From contig NC_064035.1 of assembly GCF_932526225.1 (NCBI RefSeq), positions 1,404,501 through 1,468,500 of the forward strand: a DNA stretch of 64,000 nt, read 5' to 3'. The notes under the pieces were generated by a model that had not been told where the DNA came from, ran no database searches, and worked only from the letters and a program-made list of their open reading frames with translations. This document shows positions 53,213 through 64,000 of the stretch, in pieces (position 1 is the stretch's first letter; every line of letters starts with the position of its first letter). The stretch is from Nematostella vectensis. Lineage: Eukaryota; Cnidaria; Anthozoa; Actiniaria; Edwardsiidae. The position numbers were made by a program, and so were the translations under genes.

Positions 53213-54373
53213 CTTGCCCGTTGCTAACTTACGAACTCCTTTTCTTGGGTGATTTGCGCGCGTTCTAATGATGGCGTTGGTAATTACAGTTTAATCACGT
53301 CATAACTAGTGTTAGGTATAATAAATGACGTTTGACCACAGGTAGCCCAAGCTCTCTATTTGCGCCTTAGTGATTTTACAGAAAAAAATTATGAAAAAAG
53401 GTGAAAAGTAAAAAATTAGTCCTGAACAGTGATTGAATCGTGATTCTTTAAAACGCTTTTAGACGTTAAAAAACGGGCATAGGAAACACGCAAAATGTGA
53501 ACAAAAACACAATAAACTATTTTTTTCCTTTGCAACCAGTACAATTTTTACTATAAAACCAATAGTAGCCACAAATAGAGCTTGGGCTGTGTGGTTTGAC
53601 GCGAGACGGACACAGAGATAGAAAAAATGGCCTGCGCGAGAACGCTTTTAGAACCAATTAAAATTCAGACATCGTTACCACCCCCGCTAGGAAATATAAA
53701 TAGTTTTACTGGGCCCTTATTACAAATAGTCCACGTATCTGGTGCGTTGAACATCTGTATGTTTAAGCGAGAGAAAAATAGCGCTAAGATGTCAAAACTG
53801 TTGGTTGCTGATTTAAAAAAATAATAATAAAATGAACAATTTGGCCGACGAACTGAATAGATAGGAGAGAACCCTTTTGTGGGAGCTAGAAAACGTCGTG
53901 ACCAAAGTAGTCTCGATCGAGGCTGAAGGTTGCCATAACTATGTTGGCATTGAAACTAGTGGCCAGTTAACATCAAAGACGGTATTACTAGCCGATATGT
54001 TATATTTATTTTACAAAGAACCTCAGAGCGGCAATAAAGAAATATTTACATACATCCGAGAACATGCGCCTTATTACAAATAACCGTATGCATAAGCAGG
54101 CGAAACTCTGGTGTGCGACGAAACGTTACAACGAGAACAAATAATAGCAAAAATATTGCTGCTTCTGATTAATCTAAAGTATGAAGAAGCAAGTCATTAC
54201 ATGTAATTCTAAGAGATTCTATGGGTACGATGGTATAATACACTACAATAGGAATAATCTTTTACAATCCTAACATGGCATATTCTCAGCTAAAATGTTC
54301 AAAACGACTCAAAACGATTGGTGGTATGCATGGTTGAGCCACGCACAATGATGGGTCACTATGGCTAAGAGAT
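53213..54373. other. intergenic, nothing recognised
   Basis: Contains the promoter side of creatine kinase and the 3' flank of the coiled-coil gene. Short plus-strand frames at 53627 and 53877 have no supporting features. Confidence 0.6.
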
Positions 54374-57300
54374 CTACTGCATATTGCAAGTCTCTGGATT
54401 GTCTGAAGTGTCCAAATCCTCCAGCGCGTAGGTAGGTCTCATGGCCCCTGAAATCAATACAACAAGGGTTAGGAATGACAAATTCTACAGTAACGCAGAC
54501 ATGGCTATGATATACAACAACGGTAAGGAATGGCATATTCTACAGTAACGCAGACATAGCTACGATATACAACAAGGGTAAGGAATGGCATATTCTACAG
54601 TAACGCAGACATAGCTATGATATACAACAAGGGTAAGGAATGGCATATTCTACAGTAACGCAGACATAGCTATGATATACAACAACGGTAAGGAATGGCA
54701 TATTCTACAGTAACGCAGACATGGCTATGATATACAACAAGGGTAAGGAATGGCATATTCTACAGTAACGCAGACATAGCTATGATATACAACAAGGGTA
54801 AGGAATGGCATATTCTACAGTAACGCAGACATGGCTATGATATTCAACAAGGGTAAGGAATGAGATATTCTAGAGAAACGCAGACATATTCTACAGTAAC
54901 ATAGCTGTGGTTTACGTACGTGAGCCGGGCTGTGGGATTCCTGTGGCGCGTTTGGTGGGTCGAGTGTTTTGCCTAGGTCTCACCACGCCTGGGTTCGCCT
55001 TCTTGGCAAGTTGGTCCGGTTGCCTCATGGGCACATTGGTCTTGCGCGGAGAGAGAACCGCATGCGTATGGACATTACTGCTTACAGGTCTCGGCGGTGA
55101 ACCAAGCGGGTTTTCCTTCTGCAGAGAAAAATTTCCAATCAATACGAAAATAATACCCAGAAGCGTGGGGCATAGTTGGAATATAGTCGAGAGATTGACA
55201 AGGTGACGTTGGGAGGTTCAAAATTGTTTAATGTACGATCGTCTCAGGGTGGCACGCGAATACTATTCGTCAAGCCTGAAAAAAGAGCAGTTTCAAGTTT
55301 TTTAATCGTAGCACAATCTAACCAATCGTTTTAAACAAGACAGGAACAAACAATAACGACTAGAAGCTACTTACGTGAATACCCCTTGTGTGAGCGGAGA
55401 GTCCTGGCTTTGATTGTTGTCTTGCTTGACTCCTTGTACGAATTCCTGGTATCCCAGTAGATTGCTTGAGAGATGAAGCCAACGGCTTAGCGACCTTTGC
55501 AGACGACCGACGAAGAATAAAGGGAGACTTGATTCCCGGGATATTGGCGAAGTCTCTACTGACCCCCTCCGGCAAGACTTCGGGCTCGTTGGGTCCTGGG
55601 GCAGAGTGTCCTTGGATGCTCAGGCGTGAACGCTTTGCAGCGCTTCCTGACACTGATACAACAGGGGGGCAAACAACATGAGGCATGGTAAGGTCAAGAA
55701 ATAAGCAGTACTAGAAAATATCTCCCTAGAATCTCGGCCCAGCGTTGGCCGTGATTTCTACGTCCTGATATCGACACTAAAAAACTTGCCACATCCCCCT
55801 ACTGCACTACTGGAATTTCCGATTCCCTTCGTGGCGGAGGCATGGATTTGTATTTGGAAATGCGTTCAAGGCATTATAGTTGCAAGAACGCTTAACCTGT
55901 AGCCTCTCACCTTGGTCAGAAGCTCTTTTACTTGTGCTTGGAGCAGACGTGTGCGATGCTGTGCTCGTCGCGGCAGAAGCGATCCCAGCTCTTGAGGGTA
56001 AGCCTAGCCTATGGTCAGCCGCAGGTATTGGAGTAGGTCTTATTCCCTCACGAGCCGTGGATGCGGTCACCGTAGTAGCAGTCGAGTTGCCGATGCCAAG
56101 TGAAGACATGGACCTAGCTAGCGGGGAAAGGGCGGTGGTATGTTGCGTGGTAATGTCCTTGTTAGGGATTTGTGCAGCAATGGCAGGTTGGCTATATGTG
56201 GCGGCGGCACCCGCATCATTCTTCTCCTTCTTGAGCTTTTCCGTGGTCCACTCGAGTCGCCTTTGAAGACTCATCTTTTCCTTTTCCAGCTTCCTGTACT
56301 TCTGAACGTAAGCGTGATGATCGTCTAAAGCTTTATCGGCGACCTTCTGTTGATCGTCCGCGCGCGCTTTCTCCTTAGTAAGCATGTTATTCAACTCCTT
56401 AATCTTGTTCTCTAGACCATCCTTACTTTTACGCCGGCAAACGAGAGCTGAGCCACCGCTTTGCTTTTTGAGGAACTCGTTCTCGGTTTGCAGTTCGCGC
56501 ACTTGGTTCTCGAGTACCACAAGCGTAGCTTTAACCTTCTCATAGTGTACTTGTAGATCAGAGAGCTGACGCCTCACGTTGTTTGACTCGGATATCCATT
56601 TCTGTTCGGCTTCGTGCAAGTTCTTCGAGCCAGAAGTCTTCGCTTCTTCCTTCTCTTGCCGTTCTTTTGCGCATTTCTCCTCCGCCAGGAGAAGTTGAAC
56701 TTTAAGGAACTCGCTCTCCTTCTCGTGGTCTTTCTCTAGTTTTTCGATCTTGCTTTTCGCCAGGTTAAGATCTTCTATTTTGCTATTGTAAATTGTTTCT
56801 AGCTCATTAAACATTGTAGTCAGCATATCTTTTTCCTCGCGCAGTGAGGCAATGTCTTCTTCTGACTTGCTGCAGCGAACTTCCATAGCACTGCTTTGCT
56901 CCTTAAGTCTCGCCATCTCATCGGAAAAAGTTGCGTTTTGGTTCTGCGCTTCAGAAAGCTTCACGCGAAGCTTTTCAAAGTTTTCCAAAGCGTCAGACTT
57001 GGCCTTTTGCTCGTCAAGCAAAGCGTGCTTGGCGTTTTCGAGCTGGACCTCCAGATTCCTGAGGAGTATCTTTCCATTAGACTCATTCCCGATAAACACT
57101 TCCTTCTCCTGCTCTGCCATGCTCTGCGCGTTCTTGAGTTGATGAAGCTCCTCTTTCAGCATTTCACACTCCTTGTCGGCTTCAAACGAGAGATTACGTC
57201 TTCTCTGGGCCTCAGATGTCAACTCATCTACCTTCCTCTGAAGTTCCTTCTTCTCACTCTTAAGCTCCTTCACCTGGGTCTGCAGTTTACTCAGTCTGAC

Positions 57301-60300
57301 TTGTGACTGTTCCAGCTCGGTGCGTAACGTCTCCACAGTGTTTGCCAACTCAGCTATCTCCGCCTCTAGACGCTCCTCCTCCTCGTGGTTTTTCTTTTTC
57401 GCTTGGTCCAGCGACTTTTGCAGGGATGCTACTGTTGCGCGTCCTTCGTCTACCACTCCCTGAAGCTTCTTCAGGTTGTCCTCTAGATGTGCGGCGCGTT
57501 CTTTCTCCCTCCCCAGCTCACATGCGAGCACATGTGATTTTTCGCTACTGGATGCGCCGTATTCCAGCATTTCTTTCAGATGTTCGAGCTCGCGATCTCT
57601 TTCATCAGAAGCTTCAAGCAATGTTTTCTTGGCTTCCTGTGCAAGCTGGAGCTGGTGTTTGACCTGGTTCAACTCATTTTCGGTGGCCTGGATGCAGTCG
57701 TCCTTGTCTGCGAGCTCTGCCTTGAACTGCTCTTCACGCTCCAGGGCAAAGCCTTCAGCTGCCTTCACTATACGCGTCCTTTCTTCTTCTGCCTCGGCAT
57801 CTTTTGATTCAATCTCCTCTTCTAGATTGCGAACCTGGGAAAAAAAGCGATATCGGCAACATATCAATATGTGCCAAATAGAATGCTTTACTCAAACATA
57901 CACAAACCAGCCATTTTACTTGGTGGGCAAGTACTTTATGACAAAAAGCGGCATGCTGAAAATTAATGATAAGCTGACTGGAAGGCTTTTTTTGCTCGTT
58001 TGGCTGAGTAAAACCATCTCTTTGAAACACTAATGGCAGCCTATGTATATTTGTATTGCACGGTATGTTCGACAACAATATACTTGACTAATATACAATA
58101 TACTTAGAATATAGGGTTGCTAACTACCCCTTTTGTCAAACAACCCCCTACTTGTCCAATAAAAACAACGGTTCCCATGCCCCCCGACCTACCTGTTGTT
58201 TGAGCTTTTCATTCTCACTGTACATGTTCTCGCTCGACGGATCGTCCCTCATTCTTTCTTGTTCTTGGGTCAGCTCTCCAATGTGGTGCCTTAACTCCAG
58301 CTCGATCTCCTCGTAACCTGCACACTTCTTCTCGACACTCGCGATCTCGGCGTCCTTCTCTGACAACTTCTCATTTGCCAGGAGCAGGCTTTCCTCCTTT
58401 TCTTTCACACGATACTCCAGCTCTTCGCATTGCGACTCTAATGCCCTCACCTGGGACTCCAGCTCTGTTTCCCGCTCGCTGAAATTTGCAATCTTTTCTT
58501 CTATTTTCGAGGACGCGGCGGCGAGAGCACTTTCTTTATCTCGAAGTAACTCTTGTTGCTGTCTTAGCTCATCTCGAAGCTGGCCCAACTCCTGTTCAAG
58601 CTCGCTTGACTTCGACTCTACCGCAACCGTTTTATTTGCTAGTTGCTCCTTAAGTTCGCACCGCTCGTGGTTCCAAGAGGACTCGTGTTCCTCGTAGGTC
58701 TTGATAAGTGCCGCATTGCTAGACTTTTCACTCTCCAGGGCGTGCTCCAGCTGCTTCATCTGATCCTTTAGATTCTTCACCTCAAACTCCAAGTTTCTGC
58801 ATTCGCTATGTCGGTCAGCCAGACTATCAAGACGACTGCTTAATTCCGAACTTCTTTGCTGTACATCTTTAAGCTCTAAGGTCTGGTTTTCGAAGTCATT
58901 CCGAAGATGCTCAACCTCATTGGTTTTATCCACCAGCTCCTGCCTAAGTGCATCGATTTCGCCCGATCGCTGCTCGCATAGAACGTCCAGATCTTCATTT
59001 GCAGACTCGAAGAAACTTTTCATTTCTTCCATATCACGCGTTTTATTATCCAGGGCTTCTTTTAGTGTACGAACCTCTAGAGTAAGTCTTTCGCGCTCAT
59101 CACAATACTGCTTGGATGTGATTTCGAGTTTCCCATGCTTCTCTTTAAACTGGTCCGCTATTTGTTCTCCCTCTTTTTTTACCTAGAACAATTAAGGCCA
59201 ATAATCAAATTTGCAATATAAAAATCAGGAGTACCTGCAAGAGCTAGAACTTGTACCTTTAGAAGTTCTTCAATGCGGTCATCCCGATCTGAGATATCTT
59301 GTTTCAATACTTGGATTTCGTTTGCACGCTGCTCACACAATTCGTCCAGATCCGCGTTGTTGGAGTCGAAGAAGGCCTTCATCTCCTCCATCTCAAGCGT
59401 TTTTGTTTGCACAGCGTCCCTCAGAGAACGGACCTCTTCCTCAAGAGCAGAAACCTCGTCACACTTTTGTTTGATGGTATCTCCAAGGGTCTCGCACTTC
59501 TCTTTCAGCTGCACAGCAGATTGGCCGGCTTCTTCCATCTTCTGGAGAACCAACATACAAAAAATAAGCGAGAACATTTGATTTTTCCATGTACCAAAGG
59601 TATTAAGCAAACAATCTGTGCTACTATTTTTTGTCAATGAAGAAAAAAACACACACAATTATTATACATACAACTCTCGCCTTACGGACAGCACGCTATT
59701 ACAGACAAAAAAAAAACGATTGCCGACAAAAGCAAAATGAAAAGGGCGTCCAAATGACAGGACTCAAAAACCCACATTGACTTCAGGTTTATTGGTGATA
59801 TATAATTTATAAATCTGTCCATTCGATGGACATGGCATTAAAGACAGCGACATGATATTCTCAATGATGTTCAAATACTAACCTGTGTCAAATAGACGAC
59901 TTCGTCCTCCTTTTGTCCATGACTCTGCAAAAGCTCTTGTTCTCTTCCAAAAACTTCCTCTAGCTCTTTCTCCGCTTGTTCGGCGCGATTGCGCAGGCTC
60001 TCATTCTATCAAGGATGAATAGCAAAATCTTAGGGGCTATCTAGGGGCTTTGCACATAACACTAGAAAACATCGCTAGTATTAAGCAATATCAACCTCTA
60101 AGACTTGATTGTTTTTATTTGATCTTTATGACTTTAGTCGTTATTAAGGAAACAAATACTGCATTTATTCAAATAAGAACCGTACCGAAGACGCGGGGAT
60201 TAAAAACGGTAAAATATCTTCCCGATTATCGGTTCGTTACCTTTAAGTCCCGTTGGGAGACTGCGTTAGCCATCTCCTTGCGAATATTCTCTATCTCGTC

Positions 60301-63300
60301 TGAAGCCTCAATTTTACATCTTTCCAGCTCTCTGACTTGAAGCTGCAGCACTTCTATCGTGTCTTTCATACTCCTAGTGTGGGTAGCAACAACTGCAAAG
60401 TTCGTTTTTTCTTCCACCAGTGACTCCATTCGCTCGGTTAGCTGCACCATGCGTTCTTTTGTACTCTCCAGACTTTTTTCTAATTCAGTCTTCTCTAAAT
60501 TCTTTGCGGCAACGTCTGCTTCAAGAGATTCTACCTTTGAGTTCAACTCAGATATCAGATTCTGGTCGGACGTATTAGAGTCTGTCAGGCGCTGCTCGAC
60601 GTGTGAGACGGTCTCCTGAAGTCGCTGAATTTTCGATTGACTGTCGGAGTTCTCGCTCAACACTTTTTCAAGACGTGTTTCAGCGACGTCAAGTTTCTCC
60701 GTAGTCTCTTTGAGCAGTTTCTCGGTGAGATTTATCTTACTCTCGAACTCCCTCCTTACTTGAGTAGCCTCTCGCTCTGACAATTGCATAGCGTCATAGT
60801 TCAGACGCTTCTCCTCAAGTAACTCTTCAATCCTCGCACAAGCAAGCTTATGTTTCTGTCCTGCTTCCGTCAGCTGCGCCTGCAGCTCTAACTGTCCCTG
60901 ACTGGCGTTATTTGTAAGCGACTCGTGCGCCGACTGCAGCTTGTTAAGATCTTCACGAAGCCTGTCAACCTGTTCACCCATTTCACGGCACCTTTGTTGC
61001 TCATACTCCAAGGAACTGTGAAGGGCATGCTCCTTCCTTCGCGCCTCACTCATGAGAATATTCTTTTCTTCTTCAATGCCTCGCTCTATATCCTTCTTTG
61101 CATTTTCTAATTCATTTATTTTCTCTTCATATGTTAACTCAGACGCCCGATGACTAGTCAGCCTTTCCTCTAGTTTCAACTCGAGCTCATAAAAACGACT
61201 GCGCTCTTTAGCCAAGTCAGCCTCTGCTTTTTGCAAGCGCGTTTTGAGCGTTTCGATTTCGTGTTTACGTTCATCATCTTGAAACCTCAGCGAAGACGAG
61301 CTAAGCTCACTCTTTTGTTTTAGTGACTCAATAGTCTGTAGGTGGTTGCCAAGACTCTCGTTACTTTCTCTGATAGCCTCGTCCCTACGAATAAGCTCTC
61401 CCTTCAGTTCAGAAATATCATCACAGAGTTTCTTTTCCCTTTCCTCGTGTGCCGATACCAATAGCTCTTTTTCGCGCTTTACACTTTCTAGATCAGACAG
61501 AAGCTTGTCAACCTCCCCGGACTGGGAGATAGCCTTGTGTTCAATTTCAACAAAGGCTTGGCATTTCACAGCTAGGTTCTCCTCTATCTCTTCTAGCCGA
61601 CCATTCAGATTCTTACATCTTTCAATAAGTTCCTGCCGTTCTGCTTCAAAATCCGCATCTTTAGAAACAGTTTTTGAATTCAAGTCCTCGATTGCTTTCT
61701 CGTAGTTACTCTTAACTTCGAGAATTTCGGCGGACAAACGCTGGATGACGTTCTCTTTCTCACTAAAGCCATTATCGAGAGCTTCTTGCAAAGACAACGT
61801 CTTCTCTTTTTCCTGCTCCAGAAGTGATGCGAGTTTAGTCGCCGCCTTGTGCTTATCTTCGAGATGACCTTGAAGTGTCATTAGCTCCTGTTCATTCTCC
61901 TTCATACTGGCTTTAATAGATTGAAGGTTCGAGTCTACGGCGACCAGCTCATTTTCAGAAAGAGTTTTAGCCTCTAAAGCTTGATCTAAATCCTGCTTTG
62001 TTGTTTGGTACTTCTCTTGAAATTTACTCAGGACAGCCCGTACTTCGGATAGCTCGTTCTCTAGCGTTTCTCGCACAATTCCATGCTCTTGTTTACTGCT
62101 GACGAGGTTAACTCTTTCTACCTCAACAGCTTTGATCTGCTCTTGAAGCCTTGTATTTTGCTCTTCCATTTTCATCAACTTGTTGGTACTTTCATTCACA
62201 GTTTCTTGAAGACTAGCGTTAGTAGCTTCTAGGTCACGGAGATTTACCTGAAAACATTCCACGAGCTGACTCGCCTTATCTCCTTCGGCTCTAAGCTCCT
62301 CTTTGGCCGCATCAAGCTCTCGGCCCTTTTGTCCTAGCTGTGATGACAATTCCTGAAGATTACTTTCCGCTACATTTAGCTCCTGTTTAGCGCTATTATT
62401 AATTTCTCTCAACTTGTTGACTTCTTCATTCCTCGCATCAAGCTTGGCAGTTAAATCATCGACCAATTCCTGACGGCTCTCCAGGTCCATCTGACTGAGC
62501 TCGAGCTGTGACCTCAACGCGTCGAGGTCTTGGCTGACAGTAGTGTCAGCCTCATTCCTTTCGGCTGCCTTCTGTTTTAGTTGCGTGATGACAGTCTCCT
62601 GTTGATCAACTTGTAGCTGCAGAGACTCGATCATGACATCCTTGTCTTCAAAGTCCATCTGAAGTATTTCTTTCTGTGCAGTCATGGTTTCAATATCCTT
62701 CTCCATATCTGCTGCCTTCGACTTTGCATGTGATAAATCTTGCTCCTTGTGACTGATCTGGTCTTTAAGACTGTCAACTTCAGCTAATGACGCCTTGAGC
62801 GACTCCTCTTTTTCAATCAGTTGTTCTCCGAGGGCTGCCGTCTCTTTTCCTATCTGAGCCATCAGCTCTTCTTTCTTACTCAGTAGCACGCTGTTTTCGT
62901 GTTCTAATGTTTTCACTAAACTTTCTAATAGTGACTTCTTGTCTTCTCTGGACTTGATTTCCTCCATAGAAGCTGTTAACTCGTTTTGTAATGTGTTGAT
63001 CTTCTCCACCATGCTTTCCTTATCGTTGTCCTTCGCCTGAGCATCAAGACAAGCATTTTGTAACTCGGCTTTAAGAGACTCGACCAACGGCGCTAGCCTC
63101 TCTTTTTCCTCAGACAAGACCATCAAAGAATTCTCCGCTTTTTCGAGCTTCAATGATATATTTTCACTGTACTCACTTAATTGAGCCAGCTTATCATCTT
63201 TTACAGCAATCTCCTGCTCAAGGGCCAAGACCTTTGACTCTTTTACAGCTATCGACTCCTCGCATGACTGTAGACGCAGGACAGCAGATGAAAGTTGATC

Positions 63301-64000
63301 TTGAAGAGCTGACTTTTCAGTTTCTGTTCTCTCTGCGAGTGATTGTTGGCTTGCCATCGCTTGTTGCAGTTCTTCTGCAAGTCTGGCTAAACTGTCCGTC
63401 TGCGTCTCCATCATTTCATTGGCTTGCACCCTCTTTTCCTCCGCCGCATTCACCCGACGGCGTAGTTCTTCTATCTCTGTGGACTTTGTCTCAGCAAGGT
63501 GCTGCTCCTTTTTTTCCAAGGCGGCATGTGCTTTTTGAAGACTTTCAAGCTGTTGTTTTGTCTGATACAGGGTGGTTTGCAAATTATCTCGTGACTGGAC
63601 TAGTTCATTTTTCTCGTCCTCTAGCTGTAAGAGGATTTCTGCATTAGCTGTCATCATTTCGCCCAGAGAGTTGCTTTCGTTCTTATACTGTTCGATGACT
63701 TGCGAGGCCTTCTCTAGCTCGTCTTCTTTACCCTTCAGGGCTGCTGTTAACTGGTCGTTTTTCGTATTTACCTCGGTAATCTTGAGCTCAAGCTTTTCCT
63801 GTTGATGTGCGAGATGCACAGTCTCTTGAGCCATGGTGGCTTGGACAGTTTCTAAAGCAGTGTTCTTCTCCGCTGCTTCTTCTTCCTTTCGTTGGAGTGC
63901 AGAGGCAAAATTTTCCAGTTGCTTCAGAAGACTTTCCTTCTCCTCCTGCAAAGTACTGTGATTTCTTTCAAGCTCTTCGTATTTCGATTGCAATTCTTGC
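54374..64000 (-). CDS. Giant coiled-coil protein with CaaX-like C terminus, 5' end beyond window
   Basis: Eight exons splice in one frame: 64000-60241 (continues right), 60005-59883, 59541-59257, 59182-58193, 57834-55911, 55652-55375, 55118-54920, 54447-54374. At least 2,540 residues, nearly all heptad-type coiled coil rich in Glu, Lys, Leu and Gln up to about residue 2,310. This is followed by a basic, Ser/Pro-rich tail with SPFILRRSS, IRTRSQARQQ and a CDK-type SPRK site. The end PETCNMQ forms a CaaX box with terminal Gln, favouring farnesylation. Human CENP-E (CKTQ) and CENP-F (CKVQ) are large coiled-coil proteins with such ends, so a kinetochore or mitotic protein of that kind is my best guess. 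The domain that would decide (kinesin motor or other N terminus) is outside. NuMA-like and golgin-like proteins remain possible. Confidence 0.8.
54470..54895. repeat. 55-nt minisatellite, ~8 copies
   Basis: Unit GGAATGGCATATTCTACAGT, AACGCAGACATAGCTATGAT, ATACAACAAGGGTAA. It fills the last intron of the coiled-coil gene, between exons 55118-54920 and 54447-54374. Confidence 0.97.

Noticed and set aside
56852-57662. Plus-strand frames opposite the coiled-coil exons
   Set aside because: Antisense shadows of the Glu/Lys/Leu-rich minus-strand coding sequence.

Overview
The window is animal nuclear DNA. Its genes are split by many GT..AG introns, it is AT-rich, it is unusually loaded with minisatellites, and it carries Ty3/gypsy and Penelope-like retroelement remains. 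The gene set (SNX13 with TM-PXA-RGS-PX-nexin C order, DAZAP2, a cytosolic creatine kinase, a MINPP-type histidine phosphatase, a CaaX-tailed giant coiled-coil protein) fits an invertebrate metazoan. I favour an anthozoan cnidarian, but this is an inference from gene content and style and nothing in the sequence proves it.

Layout, left to right. (1) 493-19209, minus strand: 27 exons of a SNX13 orthologue; its last exons lie beyond the left edge. Its introns hold most of the arrays: a ~31-nt C-run array (683-3312), a 42-nt array (3758-4212), a 47-nt array with a 476-bp higher-order period (5655-7438), a 28-nt array (12121-13915) and a 53-nt array (15778-16410). Two of these arrays (47 nt and 53 nt) have copied the 3' splice site of the adjacent exon into every unit. 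(2) 20250-21620, plus strand: an intronless MINPP1-like gene, divergent from SNX13, whose active-site motif appears to lack the usual acid residue; a 101-bp MITE-like palindrome sits in the shared promoter interval. (3) 25282-29052, minus strand: DAZAP2 in four exons, with a TTAA-flanked MITE and a fold-back element in its introns. (4) 29705-35090: a mobile-element and minisatellite compound. A Penelope-like remnant with 114-bp inverted arms sits inside a 42-bp minisatellite. That array abuts the LTR of a Ty3/gypsy element, which is cut off on its 5' side by a 16-bp minisatellite. (5) 36422-47177, minus strand: two small secreted-peptide genes of matching architecture (TATA box plus untranslated first exon, intron of about 2-3 kb, single coding exon). 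Both encode a signal peptide followed at once by an aromatic-Arg-Leu/Val-Gly-Arg motif, and they look like paralogous peptide-hormone precursors. (6) 51131-53212, minus strand: a complete three-exon creatine kinase. (7) 54374 to the right edge, minus strand: the C-terminal ~2,540 residues of a giant coiled-coil protein with a basic tail and a possible farnesylation motif, most like CENP-E/CENP-F-type mitotic proteins in overall design.

The genes do not form a pathway; they are ordinary neighbours. The most unusual content is the association of tandem arrays with splice sites in SNX13, the pair of putative peptide precursors, the altered MINPP active site, and a possible 4-nt alternative donor that would switch the CaaX tail of the coiled-coil protein.
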